Origin: Cochliopodium minus
Lineage: Eukaryota; Discosea; Himatismenida; Cochliopodiidae
Length of the DNA stretch: 19,921 bases
NCBI GenBank assembly: GCA_024220525.1
Contig: JAMYWO010000528.1
Location: 1-19,921, forward strand
Direction of reading: 5' to 3'
The stretch's first letter is position 1. Each line of letters opens with the position of its first letter. A program made the position numbers and the translations under genes. Positions 11,633 to 19,921 of the stretch are shown in pieces. The notes beneath the pieces are model-generated. The model did no database searches. It had not been told where the DNA came from and saw only the letters and a program-made list of their open reading frames with translations.

Positions 11633-13092
11633 TTAAAGAAAAAAATAATTTAAAAAATTTTGAATACCAAAAATATAATAAATAGAAAAGGAGAAAAGAA
11701 TTATCCACAAAGAACTGAACACAGAAGATAGAATGGTGAAATTTTTTGCAGATTTTGGTTTGCAATCGACATTCAACTTTTTAGCACTTTGGAAATCAAA
11801 AACATAGAACCCATTTTCAATGAAAGTCTCTGAGTCATATCCTCCGAACAAAATTATTTTTTCTCCATAGGACACTAAAGAGTATCCTTCAACTTGTCCA
11901 ATAGGTTTTTGAGAAACATAAAATTCCCATTCATTAGAACCTTCAATAATAAAAAATTTTAATTTAAAAGTAAATTAAAAAATTTTCGGAATAATTTTAA
12001 AAGTTTTTTTTTACCCATGTCAAATTTCCAGACACCACCCCTTTTTCCAAAATAAACTTCCGAATCAAAAATAACCATGCCAGATCTGTTGGATGTTTTG
12101 GTGATGAAAGAGTCTAAGTTGTAACTCCCTTGTGGCCCACAACTTCCGAACTGTTTGGTTTCTTCGTCCCATATTCCCGTATTCCCTTTCTTTATCAGTT
12201 CCCATTCGCTGTTTTCTGGATTGAATGTAACTAGTTGATTGAAAAGTACAGTAGGATCTGTTCTTTTTCCTTGATCAATTTTTTTTTTTCAAAATCAATT
12301 TATTATTTTTTTTATTTTTAGATTTTAAGATTTATTTATTCCCAAATTTTTACCTCCAAATATGTATAATTCATTGTTATATGTTGATGCAGTTGATCCT
12401 AATTTTATTTTATTGATTTTTGATTGAAATTAAAAATTTTTTTCACCATATTTTTTGCAACCAAAGGTCTCAAATGGATAATTATCAAATAAGATCTTCC
12501 ATTTTCTATCCTCCATATTGAATGCATACATTTTATATTGGTATATTCTTTCGAAATTTACAAGTTTTTGTCCCCCAAATATCACCAAATTGCTCTCATT
12601 TTTGATATTAACCAATGCAATTGAAAATAATGTTTGGGTGGGTGGACTAAATTCGCTATTTCCATCATCCAATTGTTCCCATGCCTTTGCGGTCAAATTA
12701 TATAGCCACAAATCGTTATAATATTTGAAGTATTTACCAAATCCACCAAAGATGATGAAACTATCACTACCATATGTCACTGATCGTAAATTAGCTCTTC
12801 CTATTCAGTAATTGAAAAATTAATAAAGAAAATATTGAGGATTAAAGTTACTTTCTGGCCATATATCTTTAGGATTTTCTTGTGTGATAGTATTGTTTTT
12901 GAGATCAATTAGGTATAATTCGTTGGAGATGTTCAAAGCGTCATCATATCCCCCAAAAACAAAAAGAGTATGGTTGATGATGCCACAAGCTTGACTGAAT
13001 CTCCTCAAAGTGAAATTATTCTGGTAGTAATTCAACTCCCAACAAAAAAACATCTGGATGAAGATGAAAGAGAAAATAAAAATTTTTTTCAT
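11633..13092 (-). CDS. Secreted/type I membrane Kelch-repeat protein
   Basis: Five exons, 13092-12852, 12800-12447, 12398-12354, 12269-12015 and 11940-11633 (TAA stop), give 400 residues, with all four introns in phase 1. Residues 1-18 (MKKIFIFSFIFIQMFFCW) form a signal peptide; I chose this Met over one 13 codons upstream because it puts the signal at the N-terminus in an A-rich start context. Six Kelch blades follow, marked by LFVFGGYDD, FIIFGGFGK, LVIFGGQK, LYIFGGKR, EVYFGKRGG and IILFGGYDS, most followed by the aromatic/Trp position (for example KAWEQL, RKWKIL, SEWELI, NEWEFY). A hydrophobic span at about 366-388 precedes a very short tail. The protein should therefore expose a six-bladed propeller to the lumen or outside, with several N-glycosylation sequons (NFT, NHT, NLT, NES). 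Partner unknown. Exon 3 is only 45 nt and symmetric. Confidence 0.88.
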
Positions 13093-13238
13093 CTTTTTTT
13101 TTTTAATTGTTAAATAGTGAAAATAAAACAAAAAATTTAAATTGATGATTTTATTGAAAAAAAAAAAGAATATATGAACAAAAAGGAGTTATCTTTGAAA
13201 AAGAAGGTGGGATAATTTGTAAAAGGTGAGAAAAAAAT

Positions 13239-15325
13239 TTAAATGTTGAATTCAACGAATACATAGTCAATATTATTAAATTCAAATTTTTGATTTTTGT
13301 GAAGATCGACCAACTCAATACCAGTAATGGATTGAATGCCAGACTTGATAGGAAACAAAACTAAATCAATAGATTTACTACCCATGGGAGGAATAGGACC
13401 GATGATTGTGCCTGAAATTCCCGAAATTCGAATTCCTTTCATGTTCTCTGGAATGAATTTGAGGGAGTAAGGACGCATCGTCTCGGTTAGATTGGTGATG
13501 GTACATTTTACAACGAAAGGGTTTTCGAGCTGAACTTTGTTCGGAATTTCGCTTAATTTTAAATCCACTTTTTTGATTTCCGGATCCTGTTATGGAAAAA
13601 TTAGATCAAAAATTAAAGGGGAGAAAGGATAAATAACAAAAAATTAGTGGATTATTTTGATGAGATTAGATGAACCAAAATTTTTAAAGAATAAAGATCA
13701 TTTAAAAAAAGATTTTTCAATGAAAGTAATATGATAAAAAAAAAGGTAAAGTGTATACAGCATCAATTATAGGAGGTGTGACAAACACAGAACGTTGAAA
13801 ATGGGCACCACTCCAAGTGACTCTCAATTTCCCAAAACCCTCCTCCAGCTTCTTCGATTCTTTTTCAAAACTTAAATGTTTGAGTTTGTAGACGAGCTGG
13901 TGGATGGATCCAGGGAGCAAATAAATAGCGTCATCGTTTTCCAAGATGGAGTTGATGTCTTCTTCGTCTTCTTCCTTGTTGTTGATGGAGGGTGTGTTGA
14001 TCAGCTCGAACGATGAGGAGGCCAGAAATTGGATCTCGTTTATGCACATGTAATATTTTGTGTTGTTTTTGATGGAGATTTTTACAATTGTTTGTGTATC
14101 TTTTTCTCTCTATATTTTTAATTTTACAAATAAAATAAATATTGTTAGATGAATGTTTATTTGAAATTTTTTTTAGAAATCAATATCGAAAACCAAGAAT
14201 CGCATCGATTTAAAAAATAAATGTTTTACTCTCTGATAGGATATGTTATTCTGTGTCATAATGAGCCCCAAAAATTTTTATATAAAATCATTTGGATGCG
14301 TTATAAGATTAAGTGATTTCAATTATACAATAATCACTATGATTTTTAATAAATGATTTGATATGAACAGTACTCAAAAATTTATGCTAAGAAATTTCGA
14401 ATAATTGAAGATTTTCGCAATTTATATAAAAAATATCACTTATCAACCTTTTATTAATATTTATAAAGTTTTTTATATAATTATTATTCTATCCTTATCT
14501 GATTTGAAAATATCTTTTTCTTACTTCGATTTTGAAATTTTGATATGTAATGGTGAAGGGATCCTCCACTGGAAATTTAAACATTTTTTGAAAAAATCTG
14601 GATTGTGTTTCATTATATGCCAAATATTTTACATCACAAAGCAATCTATGGTTAAAAAAAAAAAGCAAATAGATTAGTATCAAATTAAAAATTGAGGATA
14701 TTGAAGAAGAGAAATATTTTTACGTATATGATCCTTTTTCTTCAATCTCTTTCGATAATATCAAATCGTGAGATTTTCCAGAATCTATTAATGGAATGGG
14801 CTTATTTTCCAAGTCTAATAAGACATGTTTGATGTTCTTGGGAGCTTGTATAATGTAGATTTTGAGTGATACGTTAGATGCTGGAATGGTTGTATGATTT
14901 AAAATGGTGATGAAACATCTAAATGTCTCTCCTGTGAATGTTTCTCTGTCAAGATATAAATCAAAAATTTTAAATTAATATGTTCATTATTTACATAGTG
15001 GAGGTTGGCAATGATATCAATTCAGATACTCCAAATTGTATCCTTGATATATTCTCGCGATTAAATTCCAATTCATGCATTATATCTGTATTTTCATTGA
15101 AGATGGGGATAGTGGGATTGAATTGTGGTTTGGATAGTCTCATAACTAAAATATAATTCATTTGATGAGATAATTAATATAATATTTTAAGATCCTTGGT
15201 AGATTTAGTAATAGTTATATTTATAATACCTTTCAAATTGAGATAATGCTGATATTTTTGTTAGTTGAATTTAAAATAACATGTAAATATTTTACTGTAG
15301 AATTTTGTGCAACATTCTTTTTCAT
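13239..15325 (-). CDS. TRAPPC13: TRAPPC13 (DUF974), trafficking protein particle complex subunit 13, seven exons
   Basis: TRAPP complexes are guanine-nucleotide exchange factors for Rab1/Rab11-type GTPases in ER-Golgi traffic and autophagy; subunit 13 belongs to the TRAPPIII form in animals. Exons: 15325-15296, 15248-15230, 15145-14995, 14945-14724, 14645-14525, 14109-13759 and 13586-13239 (TAA stop), 413 residues, close to the usual about 417. Matches to the family run through the whole protein: LNLKVMRLSKP near the N-terminus, ETFTGETFRCFI, the LLCDVKYLAY and FFQKMFKFPV pair, IKNNTKYYMCINEIQF, LPGSIHQLVYKLK, GKLRVTW, and a C-terminal GIELVD...FEFNNIDYVFV. The N-terminal conserved piece requires a 30-nt first exon and a 19-nt second exon flanking a 47-nt intron with a CTAAC branch-point-like element. 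An acidic insert (KEEDEEDINS) in exon 6 looks lineage-specific. Its start codon lies 44 bp from that of the divergent SLC49 gene. Confidence 0.93.
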
Positions 15326-15369
15326 ATTATATCACCAAATATTTTTTATATTCAATTTTTTTTTTTTAA
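15326..15369. promoter_or_regulatory. Shared divergent promoter region, 44 bp between start codons
   Basis: TRAPPC13 (minus) and the SLC49-like transporter (plus) start head to head with 44 bp between their ATGs. The interval holds a T-run of about 14 and AT-rich TATA-like stretches (TTTTTATATTC), but no motif I can assign. Both 5' UTRs must be very short, or they overlap the other gene. Confidence 0.5.
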
Positions 15370-18334
15370 ATGTTTGTTGAGAAAATCCAAAAAAAAAAAA
15401 TCTTGATAGATTGGATAGATCCAAAGGCAGATAAAAGAATATCCTATCTTAATTCTTATTTTAATATGTTGCAAAAAAAATCTTTTGAAAAGAACAGCGA
15501 AATCAATGATGATGAAGAAATAATTTTGTATGGAAAGAGATGGTTCGTCTTGTTTGTATTTTTCATGATCACATGGATCAATTGGTAAGGATCAAAAAAA
15601 AAATTTTTTTAATTTTATTCCATCCATTTCAAAAAAAGTGTTATATTTATCACATTCGGTCCTATTGTACCCATAGCAGCACAAATATTCCAAAAATCAG
15701 ATTTTTATATCGATATATTAACATTATGTTTCACATTTCCTTCCATATTTCTCATTTTCCTTGGTCCATATCTCATCAAGGTTGCAGGATTAAAAGGATG
15801 TTTGATTTTATCAGGAATATTAAATACTTTGGGATGCACATTTAGATTTGTTGGAAGTTATATGGAACCTTCAGTATATTATTGGTTTGTATTGATTGGG
15901 CAAGGTAAAATAACAAGAAGATTCTATTCAATTTATAATAATAAATTTCTCATATTAATACTCTAAATTCAGATGTAAATTGCAAGATGTTTAAATTAAA
16001 TAAAATATTCATATTCATAAAATTTTTGATTGGAAAATTTATATTTTTGAATATTTAACCAAATGAAATTCAATATTAAAGACGGAAATAATCCATTGAT
16101 ACAAAAAAAAAATTAAAAAAAAATTAAATTTGATCTACAATTTTTGCTTTTTCTTCATCCTTCACTAACAATCATTTCTTTCTAATTTTTTTTTTAACAA
16201 AAGTGATATGCGCATTGATTCAACCTATTACATTATCAGCACCTCCAGCACTCGCAAGTAAACTTTTTTAAAAGCTACTTTAACAAATAAAGTTCGTATT
16301 TGTCTTTGTTAGTAAAAATGATTTATGTTATCATTATGATCCAAATCGATATCTATATTCTTTTTGAAATTATTTTTTTTAATTTTTAATTTTTTATTTT
16401 TTATTTTTTTTTTTCATTCATGATTTTTATTTATTTGAAATTTATTTCTCCAAATCATTTTTAATCAGGTAAATGGTTCGGAGAGAAAGAAAGAACAGTG
16501 GCAACAGCAATAGGAGCATTAGCAACCTTGTTAGGTCTTGCCTCAGGACTCGCCTTCTCCACCTTCATCGTGACAAACGCCGCCAAAATGAGATTGTTGT
16601 TCTTGATTCACTTGGCTATCTCCGGCGCCACCTTCATCCCTTCCTTCTTTACCAGCGACAAACCTCCAACTTATCCTTCCATTTCCAGCCAGGAGGCCGA
16701 AAATATCGAGAAGCCTTTCTCTGAAGAGTTGATCGATTGTCTCAAAGAAAAGCATTTTTGGGTAACAACTATTTCTAAACTTTTTTTTTTTTTCTCTTTG
16801 TTTTTTCTCATGACTTCATTTTTTTTTTGATTCAACATTTTTTTTTTTCATCTTTTGTTTAGTTGTTATTTCAAAATTTCAAACTTTTGTTTGTTTATTT
16901 TTATTGTTTAATTTTCTTTTTTTTAATTTTTTCATTTTCATTTTTTTATTCTAAATTTTTTTTTGAAACTTCATTTTCATATTTTTTTTGTAACATCATT
17001 TTGATTTTTTCTATCAAACGAATTTTCAATATTTTAAATTTTTTTTTTTTGATTAATTTTTATTTTTTCAATAAGTTTTTGTTGATCCCTTTTGGATTGG
17101 GGTATGGTATTTTTGTTGCCATCTTCACTGTGTTGTCCCAATTGGTCGGCCCATATGGCTACTCTGTGGAGGAGTCTGGTATTTTCGGAATCATTATGAT
17201 GGTTGCTGGTAAAAAAAGAAATAAAAATAAAAAATAAAAAATTTAAATCTTCATAATTGACAAAAATACCATAAATTTTTTAAAAAATTTTTTAATACAG
17301 ATTTCAATCCAAATTATTTTTATTTTTTTATTTACTATTTTTTATTAATTTTATTTTTTATTATTTTTATTTTTTATTTTATTTTATTTTATTTTATTTT
17401 ATTTTATTTTATTTTATTTTATTTTATTTTATTTTTTATTTTTTTATTTTATTTTATTTTATTTTATTTTTTATTTTTTTATTTTTTTATTTTTTATAAA
17501 GGTGTTTTTGGCTCTGCTGTGTTTGGTATTGCCATCGACGTCACCAGAAAATACACTTTAGCCACTTGGTTGGGTTACATCGGGACTGGTGGCGGTCTCT
17601 TATGGATGAACTTTGCTTTGAAGCCTGACAACCACATCATGTTGGCTGTAGGTTTTGGTGTTGCTGGTAAATTATTTTATTTTTATTTCAAATTTTTTAT
17701 TTCAAATTTTTTATTTCAAATTTTTTTATTTTTTTATTTTTTATTTTTTATTTCAAATTTTTTATTTTATTTTATTTTTTATTTTTTTATTTCAAATTTT
17801 TAACTATTTTTTATTCCAGGATTCTTTTCCATTGCGATGTTGCCTGTTGCGATGGAAACAGCTGTTGAGCTGACATTCCCTGTCCAAGAAGCCATTTCCT
17901 CTGGTTACTTAGTCTTGTTTGGAAACATTTTCGGTAATTTTAAAATATTTTGTTTTATTTTATTTTTTATTTTTTTATTTTTTATTTTTTATTTTTTATT
18001 TTTCATTTTTCATTTTTTATTTTTTATTTTTTTATTTTTTTATTATTTTGTTTTGATTCATTTTTATTTTTAATAATTATTTATTCCTGATATTTTATTT
18101 TTGTTTTTTTAAGGTGCTGTTTTTACTGTCCTCTTCAATGTTTTCCAAAGCAGCAATGGCCACATGAGACACGCCTTTGAGTGGATCAGTATCAGTTGTT
18201 CCGTCGCCTTCCTCTTTTTGATCATCTACTCTGTTACTAGTCCTCAATACAAGCGATTGGGCTTTGAAATTTTGAACAAGGAGAGCGAGGATAGCAAATT
18301 TTTTGATTCTCACAACTCCATCCAAAAATATTAA
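15370..18334 (+). CDS. SLC49 (FLVCR/DIRC2)-type major facilitator transporter, eight exons
   Basis: Twelve-span MFS transporter of the SLC49 family, whose members move choline, heme or pyridoxine. Exons: 15370-15584, 15639-15904, 16204-16257, 16469-16761, 17076-17208, 17502-17666, 17820-17933 and 18114-18334 (TAA stop); phases 2,1,1,0,1,1,1; 486 residues. An acidic cytosolic N-tail precedes KRWFVLFVFF at the start of span 1. Family marks include FGPIVPIAAQIF after span 1, GQVICALIQP in span 4, the SKWFGEKERTVATAIG segment (W-F-G/S-x-x-E-R-x-x-A-T-A in the family) before span 5, and FGIAIDVTRKY after span 8. Similar strength to FLVCR and to DIRC2 (lysosomal SLC49A4) prevents a subfamily or substrate call. 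Exons from 16469 onward are rich in C-ending codons, while exons 1 and 2 are AT-rich. The introns are T-rich low complexity. It is divergent from TRAPPC13 and convergent with the Sel1-repeat gene. Confidence 0.92.
16762..17075 (+). other. 314-nt T-rich intron of the SLC49-like gene
   Basis: Donor GTAACA at 16762, acceptor AATAAG ending at 17075. Long T-runs throughout. Readings through it are Phe/Leu low complexity only. Splicing joins KEKHFW to FLLIPFGLGYG, entering span 7. Nothing else seen. Confidence 0.85.
17376..17435. repeat. (ATTTT)n microsatellite, about 12 copies
   Basis: A pure pentanucleotide run inside intron 5 of the SLC49-like gene, continuing leftwards and rightwards as imperfect T-rich repeats of five to seven bases per unit. 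Likely length-polymorphic. Confidence 0.9.
17685..17727. repeat. 14-bp tandem repeat, three copies
   Basis: The unit ATTTCAAATTTTTT repeats three times within intron 6 of the SLC49-like gene; related ATTTCAAAT units recur near 17749-17795. Non-coding. Confidence 0.8.
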
Positions 18335-18389
18335 AAATAATTTTTTTATTATTATTTTTATTTATAATCAAAAAAAAAAAGATTATTTA

Positions 18390-18395
18390 AATAAA
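18390..18395 (+). terminator. Putative poly(A) signal AATAAA of the SLC49-like gene
   Basis: AATAAA lies about 56 nt downstream of the TAA stop, in the 107-bp gap to the convergent Sel1-repeat gene. Assigned by motif and position only; such motifs are common by chance in AT-rich DNA. Confidence 0.35.
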
Positions 18396-18441
18396 GTTTT
18401 TAAAGCATCAAGAATATATTGGATTTCCAAACATTTAATTT

Positions 18442-19921
18442 TTAATTCTTTTTCTTCCACTTTTTGTAATAAAACGATTTTTCGAGATTTTTTTCAACAA
18501 ACTTTCCTTCTTCATATATCTTTGAAAGTCTTTGTGATGCTTTCCTATTTCCCAATCTGGAAGAAATTTCATAAATTTTGATAGAATAATCAATATTTTT
18601 TTCAATCAGATATCCTTTTTCACAACAATCTGCCAAAAAAAAGAAATTCTTAGAGTTTCTTTTGCTCCTTCTCAATTTTTCAAAAAGATTTATCATTTCA
18701 TTGATTTGGGTTTTGTTCAGGTTTTTTTTGATAACAAAGGTGAAACTAAGATCATTGATCAACAAATTTTTGCAAAAAGAATTAGTTTCCATCAGTGATT
18801 CTAAGTTTTGAATAGAGTTTCTGTTTCCAAGAATATGAGCAATTTCATACAAACGAAATGCAATTCCCAAATCTAATTCAACATTATATCCTCTTTCAAA
18901 ATATTTCGCCAGATGACATATTGCTCCTTTTTTTCCCTTTTCAGCTGCGTCCAACAAATCGTTGAAATAATAAATTTTAGATTCATTCAAATTTTTATTG
19001 ATTTTTGCTTCAAATTCTTCTTCTATTTTATATTCACTTTTAACAATTTTAAAAACATCAATTCGATATTGTGAACTATCAAGGTTACTAATATTATTTT
19101 CAATGATTTTATTTTTATTGTTGATTTTATTATTCTCAATATTGTTAATCTTATTTTTATTTCCAAATTCAAGAGAAAGATTTCTAAAAAAAGAAGATTG
19201 TTCAAGATTCTTTTCCAAAATATTTCCACTTTCAAGTAGTATTGCCAATTCCAACAAATGTTCATCATTCAAATTATTCTTCAAATCCTCAAAAAGAAAA
19301 GTAATGTCAATGATATCATCCTTGTTCAAATGATTCTTGATTGGAAAATAATACAATTTTTTTTTATATTCAAAATTTAGAACAATTTTGTTGTCACCAT
19401 TGTCCAACAACCGAAACATTTTTTGCAAAGCAAAGTCATTTCCCAAAATATAGGAAAGTTGATACAATCTAAACGCAGTTTCCAAATCTTTTTCGACCAA
19501 TGTTCCACTTTCGAGATACATTCCCAATTGTTGCATTGCACCATCACTTCCTCTTTCTATTGGATCAAGTAACTGAAGTATTGTATTTCTTTGATTTTTA
19601 TTGATGTTCCTTTTCAAATTCATCTGAAGAATTTCTTTGATTTGATATTCCTCCTCAATTACTCTCACAAAATGAAATAATTTCTCAGTTTTTATATCAT
19701 TCTTTTGGTTGCTATTGTTACTTTCACTCTCAAAAAAAAAATGTTTCAAATCTTTTTTGGAAATCTCTTGTATTTGATTTTCATTCAAATTATTTTGATT
19801 ATTTCCTTTTAGAATTTTATTTTCTTCATTTAAAATAATTGAATCCAACAATTCTTCTTCATTTTCATTTCTTGTTTCAAGAGAATTATAAAGTGAAATC
19901 AGTGGAGAAAAACCTGGGTTT
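18442..19921 (-). CDS. Sel1-repeat protein, N-terminus outside window
   Basis: The frame is open from the right edge (19920) to TAA (18444-18442), 492 residues; no in-frame ATG occurs near the edge, so the true start is upstream. Sel1-like repeats are helix-turn-helix scaffolds that bind partner proteins. Clear units carry the L-x-x-G-x-x-V-E-K-D/N-L-x-x-A/S-F-x-x-Y pattern: GTLVEKDLETAFRLYQLS, GNILEKNLEQSSFFRNLS, GYNVELDLGIAFRLYEIA, GYLIEKNIDYSIKIYEIS and GKFVEKNLEKSFYYKKW. They fall into two similar super-units of about 175 residues (DNA 19686-19161 and 19062-18546) joined by an Asn/Lys/Ile linker. No signal peptide or catalytic domain is visible in the portion present. Composition is AT-rich and low-GC compared with the M16 and 1117-residue genes. 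Role unknown; adaptor function is inference. Confidence 0.88.
   Translation of the reverse strand, partial: NPGFSPLISLYNSLETRNENEEELLDSIILNEENKILKGNNQNNLNENQIQEISKKDLKHFFFESESNNSNQKNDIKTEKLFHFVRVIEEEYQIKEILQMNLKRNINKNQRNTILQLLDPIERGSDGAMQQLGMYLESGTLVEKDLETAFRLYQLSYILGNDFALQKMFRLLDNGDNKIVLNFEYKKKLYYFPIKNHLNKDDIIDITFLFEDLKNNLNDEHLLELAILLESGNILEKNLEQSSFFRNLSLEFGNKNKINNIENNKINNKNKIIENNISNLDSSQYRIDVFKIVKSEYKIEEEFEAKINKNLNESKIYYFNDLLDAAEKGKKGAICHLAKYFERGYNVELDLGIAFRLYEIAHILGNRNSIQNLESLMETNSFCKNLLINDLSFTFVIKKNLNKTQINEMINLFEKLRRSKRNSKNFFFLADCCEKGYLIEKNIDYSIKIYEISSRLGNRKASQRLSKIYEEGKFVEKNLEKSFYYKKWKKKN

Noticed and set aside
13090-13131. Upstream Met (13131) as start of the Kelch gene
   Set aside because: It would place a lysine-rich stretch before the hydrophobic signal; the Met at 13092 has a better A-rich context and a standard signal peptide. 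Not fully excluded.
15370-18334. Assigning the transporter as a specific FLVCR (heme/choline) or DIRC2 (pyridoxine) orthologue
   Set aside because: Motifs shared with both subfamilies are visible, but nothing by eye separates them; only the SLC49 family level is supported.

Overview
The window looks like nuclear DNA from a compact, AT-rich, intron-dense unicellular eukaryote. All three stop codons (TAA, TAG, TGA) end genes whose C-termini match known families, so the standard code applies. Introns are GT-AG, 47 to 350 nt long, and many are almost pure (A/T)n low-complexity sequence. Intergenic gaps are only about 44 to 246 bp. N-terminal presequences suggest mitochondria are present. The glutathione reductase reads much like amoebozoan (Dictyostelium-type) enzymes, but I treat an amoebozoan origin as a weak inference.

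Layout, left to right. (1) 1-1615, + strand: the 3' part of an insulysin/Ste23-type M16 metalloprotease, cut by the window edge. (2) 1662-4233, - strand: glutathione reductase in nine exons, convergent with (1). (3) 4480-4996, -: a TMEM230/DUF872-like two-pass membrane protein, two exons. (4) 5237-8590, -: an unrecognised 1117-residue membrane protein in one uninterrupted ORF. (5) 8718-9924, -: a coiled-coil protein with a probable mitochondrial presequence and a charged repeat tract. (6) 10068-11543, -: an F-box protein fused to about eight membrane spans. (7) 11633-13092, -: a secreted or membrane-anchored Kelch-repeat protein. (8) 13239-15325, -: TRAPPC13 (TRAPP complex subunit 13) in seven exons, including a 19-nt microexon. 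(9) 15370-18334, +: an SLC49 (FLVCR/DIRC2)-type MFS transporter in eight exons, divergent from (8). (10) 18442-19921, -: a Sel1-repeat protein that runs off the right edge.

I rebuilt exon structures by hand, using GT-AG borders, reading phase across each junction, and protein-family continuity. All 33 complete introns keep frame. The genes show no operon-like shared pathway. They are mostly housekeeping functions (proteolysis, redox, vesicle trafficking, metabolite transport) mixed with lineage-specific membrane and repeat proteins. The least explained items are the single-exon 1117-residue protein and the F-box multi-span membrane protein. I saw no tRNA, rRNA, CRISPR array, transposon or virus-like gene.
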